Shown here: positions 10,746-22,790 of the stretch, in pieces
How positions within the stretch are numbered: the stretch's first letter is position 1
Layout: the number at the start of each line of letters is the position of its first letter
The notes under the pieces: generated by a model
Told to the model about the DNA's origin: nothing
Seen by the model: only the letters and a program-made list of their open reading frames with translations
The model's database searches: none
Source of the DNA: Acanthaster planci
Lineage: Eukaryota; Echinodermata; Asteroidea; Valvatida; Acanthasteridae
NCBI RefSeq assembly: GCF_001949145.1
Contig: NW_019091656.1
Location: 64,001 to 109,945 of the forward strand
DNA length: 45,945 bases
Reading direction: 5' to 3'
Made by a program: the position numbers and the translations under genes

Positions 10746-13700
10746 TGTAAGGAAAGTGAGACTACAGGAGTGAAATGTTGAATGGTATTATTTAACTTGT
10801 ACAAGTAAATATCAAATGATTTGAAAGTATAAGGTCAAAGAAGTCGCCAACGAGAAGCTATTTAAGTACTGAAGAAACAAAGACCCCAGTTATATAAATT
10901 AGTTTTCCACAATATCGAAGTTTTTGAGGATTTGATGTTTAAAGTTTATATAGCCTTGGTTGTTCGACAGTTTTCACAATGTTTGTTTGCGTGGCCTGTA
11001 GCTGAACTGCTCAGACTCGTTTAAATGTACAGAAACACACAGGGTTTTTAAAGTTTTCATGGGATTGTTTCTGTTATGGGGTAAAGTTGGCAATATTACC
11101 ATATTACCTAAAAAACCTTCGATAGAGTAAATCATATAATTATTTTTTAAAAGACTCAATACGGGTATAACAATCAATTCGAGAGTTTATTTTCGTTCGC
11201 AAGTTTTCTAATCCATGCGCTTCATCCCAATTGAATCAAACTGGGGTACCGTTTTTCGATACATGCATTCGGTCACTTTTTGTCATACAAATTTGACGTT
11301 TGGCATTTTTTTTTCGTGAACAGGCACTCAGAAAGGCGTTTTTATCGTCTCTAGTTAAGTTTTTACCATATGTTTCAAAATGGAATGATCACAATCATGG
11401 TGATTAAAGCACACGGGGTCGGTGGCTTTTTTCGCTGAGGTGCACTCTTCCGCTGGCTTTCAGCCGAGGATACCTCAAAAATGCCAACAGTGTATGTTAC
11501 CGTATAACGTGTGCTCTGATATTCTGGTGTCGGTTTGTAACATTATAACATGTAACATTCGTCTATAAAGTCTGTTTCAACGACTGCAGCCTTGTCATTA
11601 TATAGTTATTTTTTCAATTGTTGCATTTCAGTAATATGGGTTACATTCTTACACTATAGGGATCGGCCCAAATTACAGATTGCATTTACTATGAGTCAAA
11701 AATCACCTCGCTGCGGTGAAAGATGTTTCCAATGCGGCGCAAAGATATCGCAGTTGCATCAATGATGCCCTTCAAGTCGGAGCGTCATCCCAGGCTGTAT
11801 TTCAAGTACTCGATATTCCGCAAAAACTTATACAAGAGCTGCATGCAGTTTGACCTCGAATTTAGAAGTACATCAGAGGTTTCTCTTTGAGTGAATACAT
11901 CTTTCGGAATTTTAACTATTGTTATTTGCACTAGTAAGCAGAATCTTCTATATTTTTCTGTTGATTGTATTTCGTGAAAATTTCATATTTACGTTTCAAA
12001 GCTACGCTGCAAAAACTGTGTAGCTAGTAAGCACGGTTCTAAACACCCCCTGGCTGTCAGTTTGTAATTCATATGCTTAAATACTAAACGTGTGAAGAAT
12101 ATTGATTGATCTGGTGTTTAGCAATTAAAAATCGACGTATAGGAATTTGACGCGTAGGCCCTAATGTCTACCTTCTAATCATATTAACAAGAGTGACAGC
12201 AAGGCTGTGCTTAATTGCTAAATGCAGCTTTTAGATTGCCAATACCAATAACATCAGGTTTCACAAAGTTAGCGACAGAACAGCGCTTCATCCATGTTTG
12301 CCGATCAGCCGGGTTTGATCCAATGATGAGGACGAGTGGTTAACACACAATATTAGATGGTTCATTTTTGACAGCATTGCTGTCACGCCGTGCAACACTT
12401 GAGATTTCTGCTTTGGAGACTGTGAGCTTCAACTATCCTCGTTCACGGTAAAGGCAGACAAAATGAACCACTTGGAAACCTTTCTCCTGCTTACAATATC
12501 AGATTTACACCATACTCGGCCATTTTTAAAGACGAGTTGGTATGTCCAACTGGATTACTGTAAAGTAGGCCTACTACGAACCGTCGTTGAGATACCTCTG
12601 TGTTGGTTTGCTCCTAAACGTAATGGTAAAAAATTGAAAAATTAGCAATGGCAAATTTTTCAATTCTGTTTTCGCCTCATTAGTTTTTTCCTTTGATTTT
12701 TTATTTACAAAGTTTTATCCGACTTCCATTTTTGTTTCCAGTTCATTATCTGCAGGCGTGTGCCATAGTTCCACACTTTATCTTTCAGTTTCGAACAAAA
12801 TGAGAAGAGCAGAGATGCTGTAAGTCACAGATTCCAAGTGAAGTTAATCCACTATTCGCCCAAAGTGTTTCTTTTTCACATAGTGAAACACTGTCTTGAC
12901 AGGTTACGTTGTCATTAAAGATCTTCCTTCGTAGAGTAAATTAACGGCCAATGAAAGAAAAGGGGGAGGGATTGCGGCTTTTTTACCAAGCAGTCAAGAG
13001 CGGCCGACTTACGGACAGAAGAACGTCGGAATCTTTTGATTGATGCAATCTGCAGAAGCTGTTTTATTTTTCTTTGATAAAAACGTTCGATTGTGGCGTC
13101 CTCTTCGTGCATGATCACACTGAGAGCCGCACCGCGGAAACAGGGCTGGGAAGGATTTCCTTAGTAAGTCTTTCAAAATATGCAAGCAAATTCATAAAAC
13201 AGAAAGCACATGTTACAGAAACAATTTTCAACCTTCCTCGGGGCTTATACGAATTTGAAAATGGCCGACTGAATGCGGATTAAATTAAATTTTGCATTTA
13301 AACACTAAGCACAGGAATCATACGTTCGTACATGGGGCATTCTTTATAACATGAATTCGAATGTGCCCGATATTAGAACGGGTTAAACTATATTAAGGTA
13401 AAAAATGTAAGTAAAAACGTAAAAAAATCCCCAAACATCTGCATATTTAAAATACAACAGAAAGTAATGACTAAGTATGACGTCTACTTATTAATGACGG
13501 CCGCATTTTACAATGACCACCATTTAGGACCGGATCTCCGATGGCCCCATCATCTTTCATCGTTTAGTGCACACGAGGTTTGTTTTTCAGAGCCACTGTC
13601 AGGCTTTTAGTAACTTGGGAATTGGATTCGCAATATTGCGAGTATAGCTGTCAAGAAAAGAAGTTCCGATCCACCACTCAAAATAAAATTAGTGACCAAC

Positions 13701-14228
13701 GGAAATTCCGAATGAGAAAGTTTTCCTCTTGAAAAAAACATGACATGAACTTTGAACTCACCCCTGTCCCCAAATAGGGCAAGGGGAAAACATTTTGAAG
13801 TGAAATTTTGGCAATGTGGTCTTGGGTTCCACGCTGATAGAATTTGGACTAACCACATTTTCATTCACCAACTATACATGTGCCAAGATTCAAAACGTGC
13901 AAACAGAACACGGCGGAACTTTGAGTGAGCAATGGCCCAAAAATATGACTTCGGCAATGGGAAGGTACAAACAACAGCCACCTAAAATCACTGAGATGTC
14001 TCAATGTACGTCAATGTGAAGATGAATTACATTTTGTAGGTAGGTCTTACCCAGGGGACGAAGCCTGTTATAGTGTCATCTTACGTTGCAAGCGGATGTT
14101 TGCCATTATCACATCCACTAAACTGGGAGATCAGGCAGTGTACTGTACAGTTAATATTGAGACAACGATAGTGTGACTCCTGGTAAAAAAGTAACTCTAT
14201 TGTGTAATTCGACCACCAGAATTAGAAG
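10746..14228. other. Non-coding stretch, no gene recognised
   Basis: AT-rich DNA with no supported coding region. The only structure I noted is an 8-bp-arm hairpin, AGTGTTTC at 12864-12871 with GAAACACT at 12885-12892. Confidence 0.5.
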
Positions 14229-14378
14229 CCATTACTGCGGTGGCACAACGCGCTCGTGGACAGGTGGTACGCGCGCGTTACTTGCCTCTTCGACCAATAG
14301 GGTGTCGTGATTTGCCAAATGCACGCGCGCGTCAAACTGAAGAATGTGCGTGTAAGTGCGGTGCCACCGCAGTTATGG
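14229..14378 (+). mobile_element. GC-rich MITE, copy A (150 bp)
   Basis: The element begins CCATTACTGCGGTGGCAC and ends GTGCCACCGCAGTTATGG. These are 18-bp terminal inverted repeats with one mismatch. A second copy with the same ends lies at 22643-22790. Both copies carry the palindromic decamer ACGCGCGCGT twice (here 14269-14278 and 14323-14332). No transposase is encoded, so it must be mobilised in trans. No convincing target-site duplication could be assigned, so the superfamily is unknown. The minus-strand peptide shared with copy B is explained by DNA similarity and not by a gene. Confidence 0.85.
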
Positions 14379-14724
14379 ATTAGTCTATAGGACCCGATGT
14401 ACGCAACTTTGCATGCAATAGAGAGTGGTTTAACCCACTTTATACTGAAGTGCATACAGGACAGCACATTTTACGCCAGGGCTGTTGGGGCAACGTACCG
14501 GGAAAGTCTCCATCATTAGTAATCATGCATACTAATTAGCTCTTTTAGATGATGTTCTTCAGTGTTATGAATCAGTGATAAAATAATTAACAATAGATTA
14601 TCAGATTGGCAGACACAACGCTACTCAGTCCATACGGGAAGAAAAATTAAGATTAAATGCTCAGACTTGGTAATGAAAGAATTTTTGGAATCACGTCAAG
14701 AGCATAAATTTTCAAATGAAATTT

Positions 14725-15040
14725 AATGTGCACAGGTGTGGGGGGAGCGGGTTAGCGTAGCGGTTGTTTCCTCGCTTTGTACCAATGAGGCCTGGGCTCG
14801 AGTCCTGGCTTGGCCCAGGCTTTAAGTGCATGTGGTGTCCGGTCCATACTCGCTCTCGCAGGTTTTCTCCGGGTACTCCAGTTTCCTCCTGCCTCTAAAA
14901 CTGGACCTTCTTCCTAACTCCGTAATGTGATGCTGATTAATAAAGTGTATGAGTAAACGTACAGTTATTGGCGTAAATAGCCTGAGTTGCTGAAAGAGCC
15001 GTTAAAACAAAACAACAACAACAACAATGTGCACAGGTGT
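14725..15040 (+). mobile_element. tRNA-derived SINE, full length with perfect target-site duplication
   Basis: A SINE body (14740-15025) is flanked by exact 15-bp copies of AATGTGCACAGGTGT at 14725-14739 and 15026-15040. The head carries a pol III A box (TAGCGTAGCGG, 14753-14763) and a B box (GGCTCGAGTCC, 14795-14805, one mismatch to consensus), spaced as in a tRNA. A central block follows around GGTTTTCTCCGGGTACTCC and TTTCCTCCTGCC, which resembles the conserved central domains shared by many animal SINEs. The 3' end is a unique segment with an (AAC)n tail. The intact duplication implies a fairly recent insertion by a LINE in trans. The SINE superfamily is not assigned. Confidence 0.92.
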
Positions 15041-18000
15041 TAGACCTACAGCTGATAGAGAGGGAGAAGGCAGACCATAAGAAACGGGGGAAACGAGGAA
15101 TATATGGTACGACATACATCGTGATTTTTCTCATCCTTTTGAGTCTTGCAAATGTCCTACAGTCTGCTGGTTGATATGAGCGCTACCGCTTTTATTGCCA
15201 AGTTAACACAGCCCATACCAAAAGAGGGTAGTAAATTCAACTCAGCTAAAAACGAAAAACCCACACGGGAATTCGCCGAGAGCGCTCCTGTATAAATTTG
15301 ATTTGGCCAGTTCGTTCGTCTATTCAAATTTCAATCCTTGCACAGATTGTCGAAAGTGAGGGTTTTCGCTGGGAGGAAGTTTTTCACTCTTGGCCTCGAG
15401 AAGAGGTGGCGCTACTTTGGCTTCTAATTCCTCCTCCCTTGAGTGCAAATGGCTGATGCAAGGCGATCCTTTATCCTTTTAGCCGCTAGGTCAGAAGATA
15501 GGTCGAACTTTTAGCAGATGTGAACGTAAAAGCACCTTTTACTCTCTGACTTTGAAGTGCGAAGGTGCAGTGATCCTATTGTCCAAAGAGCTGCATTTCA
15601 GCGAGGGAATACTTGTGTTTGCGGTTTTGTGCATTGTTTTCTTGTTAGCTTTTCCCGTGTACTGCAGAGAAGTCTTTCTTTTTGTCGAGATGTTTTTCTT
15701 CTTTCTCTTCTTATGCTGTTTCAGGGACCAGCCGAAACAGGCCTTGTCTTGATTAAGCTTATATCTGAGAGTCGAGATCATACTGAATTTTTATTAAATG
15801 TTCTTTCATAACCAGGAAATTTATGCACACATTATTAGTGTCAGCTCCTTTAAATGGAGTTGTGAATCCAGAAATAGAGTAGCTTCCACTCAATCGCATT
15901 CAACATGTCGAACCAAATCAAAAAACCTTCATGTAATCTGTGGAGACTTATTTGGGTTGTACGTCATGACATGTTGTGGACGTCATACACGACTTCTCAA
16001 ACATGACCATATATTTTACACATACCAGTTATGTATGTAGGAGCTGTTGTTATTCGCGTAGCTGCATATATTCATGGGACAGCATACTTTGCAAGAAAAG
16101 GTGAAGGCACCGCTTGCTTCTTATTAAATTTATTTCTTTATTTATTGAATTCTCGTAAAGGGTCTGTTCGACCTTGAATAAAATGAAATTGCGTAGAGAC
16201 ATCGCAACTTCAGTGGACTAACTATGTCCCATGCAGTGACGTCACGATGACATCATCGGTTGAATTTATTTACATATTTCAATACTTCAAAGTCTGAAAC
16301 TACTTGCAGCTTGCACCTAGCCAGAGCTATGCAAAAAGCCTCCGGTATGTTCCAAACTGATAAATAAACTCTAGTTTTACCTTTTAAATTATAAAGATAT
16401 TAATACCTTCAGTGGTTTTGTCCAACGACTGCATCTCTGTCTAACCACTCATGTGTAAACTTAAACGCAAATCTGGAATCTCTAGGTTTTTTGGATAAAG
16501 TGAGAGTACATATTCTTCATTAAATACGCGTGGCGTTTGTTTCAACGGTTATTTCAATTGAAAATTCATTCATGCTTAATAACTAAAGTTTTTCATGCAC
16601 AAAGGTTCGAGCTCGGCTCAGCTCGGTTCGGTTTGGCTCGGCTTGATTCGGTTTGTAAGGATATTCCAATGAGGAGAATCTGTTGACAACCACTGCTTAA
16701 ATGTGTATCCCCCGACGATAATGAAGATTAAATTCAAATTCTTTACCCTTGTGCCACACATCAGGAATAAAGGCAAAATGGTTAAAACAAAAATAATCTG
16801 TAAAAAAGTCATTTACTGTCAACATGTCATCATTCCATAACATATATAACACTGCTGATCACTTATGGGCCTATGGATTCTCGTGAATAAACACCGGTGG
16901 ACAAGTCAATCGGTAAAGAAACAAATCAGTTTGGTCACTCGTGATTAAATTATCAGCCATTATAATCATGAGCCACCCGTATAGAGGGAACCATTGGGGG
17001 CGTGGCGCTTGATAATGCAAACCCATATGCAGCCGCCACAAGGCATGTCTCACAGAAGAAAAAAATGCCAAGGCTCTCAGTCCTGTTAAAATTCTCCTGC
17101 ATTTGTGTCAGCTAGAAGAAGCAGCAACTATATGTCACAATTAATCGAACACAATTTTGCATGTCAAGAGCGCAACCATGCGGCAAAGGTCAAATAGATC
17201 GCGATAGTGTTTGTTTCACGCTGATGTCAAAACAACCTCCGATGCATTTTTGGGGTCAGGGTTAGGGCCTATCTGTGGCAAAATGGGAACAGTGCAGGAA
17301 ATCAGCAAAAAATCCACCTCGAAGGGAGTAATCGTAGAAGGAGAAAAGGGAACATTTTCCTCAAAATATCTTAACCACAGGAGAACTAAGGAATGCCCGC
17401 ACTAGGTATGTGAAACAAGCATCGCTATAATGTTCTGACGCCTTTTACACGCATTCCTGGTTACATTTAAGAACGCGTGGTGGCGTTAATAGCCCAAAGC
17501 GAAACACGTTGGGGTATTTATTTCTTAAATAAAGACATAGGCCTATTGATTTGATAAATGTAAACACAAAGACACATTTGGATAATTTAAAAACAAGACA
17601 CAAAAACACGTTAATCGGATGGTATCAGTTTCTAAACGCCGAAATGTTTCGGAAGAAGGTGTTCGTTTTTATACAGTTATGTTTACGGTTAAAGCACAGA
17701 CGATCGATGCAGTGTGGGGTACGAGGGTATACATATATACGCTGATATACGTGTGCACGGCACAGATCCCACAAGGGCATGGGGTGAACTTCGTATTCAT
17801 GCATTATCATTTATTATAATCAGATTTAATTTTGGGAGGCTCCAAATTTCAGAAACAAGGAATGCGAGGGAATTTCACTTTTTCATCCTGTTTCGGAATA
17901 GCTCTCAAAGTCGTTTTCCCCTCATTATACCAGCCACACGCTTTATTGGGTACGGTGTCCTTTATATACCCCTACACTCCTGAAAACAATTGAACAGACT

Positions 18001-18805
18001 TCTCTGAAGTAATAAAATTTTTTATCTTTTAATATAAAACGAACTGAGCTGTTAATAATATATTTGATGATTCAAAGGCGAGCTCAAAACGGAGCAATAC
18101 AGAAATTCAATGTGATATTTTTCCGACATTGTGCTGTCGGCCAAAGCACGCTTAGCACAGTATGACTCTAAAGGCCAGTTAACTATGAAATCTTTCTAAT
18201 TAAAGCAACCTTGTCCCCTTCACTTTTCCTGCACTGCTAGTCTTTATTTACTGCAATCTCATAAAATTTCTGGGTCTTTTAGGTCTAATGGTAGTGCAAA
18301 TTTACACTTGAGTCATGTCATTTCAGACACAAAATTTGGTGTTATGCCCGTTTGAGTGCAGAAACATCTATGTATTTTTTAATCGAGACTGCTGCTCTGC
18401 TTTTGTGTTTTGGTTGACACGATGATTTTACCGATGAATAAGAGGAGGCTGAAACGCTCCCAGAATTTTTTTAATCGTATCTGCACTTCGACATAATGCA
18501 TTAGCCTCCATCACGACACGACATACGAGGGGCTACTAGCTCCAGAGAAAGCATGCTTCTTCGCCCACAGCAGTTGTCATTTGAACGAAACCGAGCTCCA
18601 CCGCTGGAACTACAATCCTGGACATATATCCGTTGGGCCTCCAACCCCCAGGTCCCCTTTCAATGTTGGGTCTACGGGCACAGTCTGCCTTTCGGCCGCA
18701 CGTGACAACATTGGCTTGGGAGTGGGAGGGGCTGGAGAGCGTGTGGCTATTTCCAAGTGTTCCAACAATTTTGTCCAGGATTGTAGCTCCGGATCTTTGT
18801 GCCGG
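15041..18805. other. Non-coding stretch, no gene recognised
   Basis: No supported coding region. A TATAAA near 15291 precedes a long unexplained stretch, but no gene follows it. A low-complexity CTCGG/TTCGG-rich tract lies at about 16611-16652. A full CRE octamer, TGACGTCA, lies at 16237-16244. The remainder is AT-rich. Confidence 0.45.
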
Positions 18806-19142
18806 AAAATGAGGGGGGGGGAGATGGGGAATTTTTGGGGGGGAGGATGACTTGCCCGATCATGGAAATTTGAAAAGCGGGGGGGGGGGGCTGAAACCAC
18901 ATGACACTACATGTATAATTAGGGGCTATGGTCGTGACATCAAAGCCATATTGATGACTTTTAAAATTGTTTTCCTGTTTGGGTGATACTGAATAAATTT
19001 TTGTCATTAGGAAATCCGAAAAATTCTTCATAATCCGCTTTAATTTTTTGCTCATCACAAAAAGTGGGGGATTCAATATCCCATCCCCCAAAAAAGTGGG
19101 GAGATATTACATTCTCAATCCCTTCTGGGATTTACGCCTATG
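18806..19142 (+). repeat. G-run/C-run dispersed repeat, copy 2 (longest)
   Basis: Three long G runs lie between about 18810 and 18891. AT-rich sequence follows, then paired short G and C runs (about 19064-19101), ending with GGGATTTACGCCTATG. Shorter relatives lie at 10662-10745, 36735-36840 and 43455-43640. Open frames across it are proline- or glycine-rich by-products of the homopolymer runs. Confidence 0.45.
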
Positions 19143-22100
19143 CCCAAGTTCGTTAATTGATTGGAGCATGGAGGAATTGGAGTCAACCAAAGACTAGCCC
19201 TCACTCTGAACAGATTCTGGCCAGACTACGGTATGTGATATAAATACTGAGGTTATCAAATTAACACCGATTCAACACCATAGTTTTTGCAGTGTGGTAA
19301 AACAGCATACAGAGCTTTGAATAGTTCAGAAATTCTCCACCGAGACAGTTGCGGATGAATACACTGAAACCTAAAACCGGTACTTTTTTCTCGGTTGAAT
19401 AATAATATCAGACATCGTTTTTGACGATTCAACTTATCAGTTTTAGAAACCAGTAAGTACTGTTATCAGTTTAATCAATGGAAATGCATGTTGTGTTAAA
19501 CTTGGTGTTCATTTAAAAGATTTAAGTTTTAAATACAAATTAATGAATTTCACAGACAAAAATGGGTCAAATTCGGAAGTTTTTTCTTCTATCAGACGTC
19601 TTGGAACCGTGTACGTTCTGTTTTACCTTAGATTTAAAGTCTGTGAATTCGCTGGGAATTCTTCGTACGCTTCATTCATACAGGGTTACTGTTACAAATG
19701 AGAATGAATGGGCAAAGTAAGCCCAATGGGTTTGGTGAACATTTTAGTATTAGGGATCATCAGAAAAGGTTATTAACGGTTTGCTCTCCATCGATGTATT
19801 GAGGAGTAACATACCTACGTGGGCTTTGCTCAACGTTTGGCGGCACAACACCGTGTGAAGCAGCGAACGTTAGCCATGAGTCCCACTTCGTTTTACCCGT
19901 GTTTCGGGGCTTCTTTGTTTTCGAATGCTGATTGAGTTTCCACAATCATGAGCAAAACAGTGGTATCATCTTCTGCTGAATTTTTACATTCTTACAGGGT
20001 TTCACTGTCGAAATACATCAAGTTATAGGAATTCAGAAAAAAAGGAAATTTCAATACGACAAACCATTAATCTTTTTGTTTTGTCCTTAAACAAGCTAAT
20101 AGAACCCTCTTGTGGATCCGCGTCTGTTTCAAGGGCTGTTGCAAGAGGATGTTAAACTTGCAATGCAAGTTTGCGGTGATATGAAAAAGCCCATTTAATT
20201 GCACGTTTTTGGGTGAAGAAAAGTTGATAATCATTGAAGCTTGTTTCTTGTCGTAAGCACCTGGTATTAAGGCCAAATAAGGTGATATTATACTTGTTTC
20301 GGCGCCTCTTTTCCAGTGCCCAGGTCAGGTTTGAGATTTGAGGGTTTTGGGTTGGGTTGTCTTCACCGCATGCCTTGTCTTCTTATCGTGACGTCAAAAT
20401 CTTCTGGGTGCGTTGCTGTCAAGACCCCTTGTGTAGTGTAGACTGTACAAATAACAAACCCTTCCATAGCATTAAAACCGCCACCGAACTGTAATACTGG
20501 CAGCGAAAGATTGGGGTTTTACCAAGTTTCCTAAATTCACAGCAAAATGTCTGTACAGTATTCAACAGCCTGATGCGAACATTGTATACAGTGTACTTGC
20601 AGTCAATTTGGGTTTATTGATTATTTGCCAGCGCACCACGGCCAGCTAAAATAGCCATCCACGATGCACAAGGCTGAATCGCGTGTTGGACAAACACCAT
20701 TTTCAACTTGACTAGCTTTCACGTACACGTAGGTTACAATCCATTTGGCTAACAGTGTTGAAATTCACGCTTCTCTGCAAGTCAATTAACGGTATCGGAC
20801 TGTTGATGTTTGGCTCAGCCAATATCGCCAACGGGCACCCTGAAGGCCAGAAAAGCATGTATTACAAGAATAAAGGGTAGAGATAAGGTTGAACAACCAC
20901 GTCTTCAGAGAGATACAGTAGCGACAGAAATTAACGGGAAATTTGTATTGGAAGAGGATTTCTCTAGATTTCTTTCTCACGAAAACCTTACCTTTTGCTT
21001 AGCTGTTAAAAACCAAGTTTTACACGGCTACAATATATTATTTCTCTTTTCAACATTCGTGGTTGTACTACACAGTTTAGTAAACTGGTCTGACAAGAAA
21101 GCGTTAACACATCAGTAAGCTGTCAAAACCGGTCAATGAGGTTGCTAAGCGACAGCCAAGGGTGATGAGCTAGCTTTCAACCAGTACCGATAGAGAGATA
21201 AGTCTTGGTCAAGTTGTATCACAATGAAATCAACCCACCGTCGCTCGGGAAACAGCAATATTGCATGTCACAGCCCAAAAAAATAATCGGATTTTAAAGA
21301 AGGAAGAAAGAAAATCAGTATTCTTCGACGAGCATAATATAAAACCCTGAAGGTCAGATTTTATTGCTGAGCATAATGGCAAAGCCTTTTAGACCAAACT
21401 GCTGGTGAAACTGGACTAAATCAAGAAGATAGGAATGTGCCACGATGATTTTTACCAGCACCTGGACAATTTATACGCCTACGGATTCTCTGTGAGCTGG
21501 GTGCAATCAAACTTTCTACCGAAGGCCGCGGCTTCGTTGGTTATTTCTGCTTCTACAAGCACAATAAAAATGTTAGAATTAAAGGGTCTCTACGAGAAGC
21601 GTTGGATTTATGCCGTTTAAAACAATCATGAAATATTTGAACACTAAATTTATGGCAGCAGCGGGATTTCTGATACAACATCCCCGAAGCCTTCGCTGCT
21701 AAAGGGACCTTGAATATTTACGGGAAGCAATTTTTTTTTTACACAACACAAACATGTCTATACAGGAAAATGCAACAAAATAGATTACAGCGTCAAAATA
21801 CACCCGCTGTGAAAAAAATTCAACCAGCTGGCAAGTTACGTTGGTACAGTAAAAACTTTCGTCTTCCACCACGACTCAAACTCGAATCTCAACTAGGCCG
21901 ACGAGTGGATTCGATTTAAGTCCCCGCATACCCTCGCTTTCTACGTCATAATCGCAGTTTCTGCCTACGAGGTTGAAAACTGTGTCTGACCTCCAATATA
22001 GGCCTACAAAAGCAAAAGGATGATTCACAAAAGTGTAAAATTTTTACACAGCTACCAGAACAGCATACCTCTGATTACAAAATAAAAACACTTCCCTCTC

Positions 22101-22642
22101 CAACACGAATGCGACAAGGGTGCATTTTCCAGGCAGAACTATAAGCAAGGATGGACAGTTCTCACATTTTGGCCACTCTTTCAAAATAGGAAACATAAAA
22201 AGAGTTTACACGTGATTCTGAATCTGAACTCTTAGTCTGAACATTTCATAGAAAAAGCTCTCTCAATTCTGGCAGCTTTCAAAGCAGAAGCAATCACCAT
22301 TTTTCTGACGCCCGTGGAAAAAAAAGAATTGTTAATTTGCATTTCAAGGATCTCATTAAAAGAAATTAAATGCTACAATACAAGACACAGCATTTCAATT
22401 GAACAGTATTTAATATCCTTTCCGTTGGTGTACATACTCCAACGATAAACTGAAACAAAACTAACATGGTACATTAATGGAATCTAATTCAATCTCAGAG
22501 TCATTATATGACTTTCTTATCAATCACGGTTAATCTTACAGGACATTAATATTTGAATTTTACAAAATACTGCTATTAAATGTACAGAAATAAAAACGGT
22601 TCCAAGAAACGAATAAAGTAATTCGATAACTAAGAAATGAAG
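19143..22642. other. Non-coding stretch, no gene recognised
   Basis: No supported coding region. A 102-residue open frame at 20810-21118 (+) has no domain I recognise and no splice support. A consensus CRE octamer occurs near 20391. Confidence 0.45.
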
Positions 22643-22790
22643 CCATTACTGCAATGGCACACTGCTCGTGGACGGGTGGTACGCGCGCGTTACTTGCCTC
22701 TTTAACCCATACGTTGTCGTGATTTGCCAAATACACGCGCGCGTCAGGCTGAAGAAGGTAACTGTGAGTGCGGTGTCACCGCAGTTATGG
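22643..22790 (+). mobile_element. GC-rich MITE, copy B (148 bp)
   Basis: This is the same element and orientation as 14229-14378. It starts CCATTACTGCAATGGCAC and ends GTGTCACCGCAGTTATGG. The decamer ACGCGCGCGT is kept at 22681-22690 and 22735-22744. Differences from copy A are scattered substitutions and small indels, so the two copies inserted independently and have diverged. Confidence 0.85.

Noticed and set aside
14222-14467. Minus-strand frame whose peptide resembles that of 22646-22828
   Set aside because: The shared peptide (for example LTRACIWQITT) is fully explained by the two MITE DNA copies. Neither has a gene context.
15231-15540. TATAAA near 15291 as a promoter of a gene at 15.5 kb
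   Set aside because: The downstream frames are T-rich, lack domains and start without support. No splice structure was found.
18581-19091. Overlapping Gly- and Pro-rich frames on both strands
   Set aside because: They are by-products of long G and C runs in a dispersed repeat.
20810-21118. 102-codon open frame, plus strand
   Set aside because: No domain, no good start context, and no sign of neighbouring exons.
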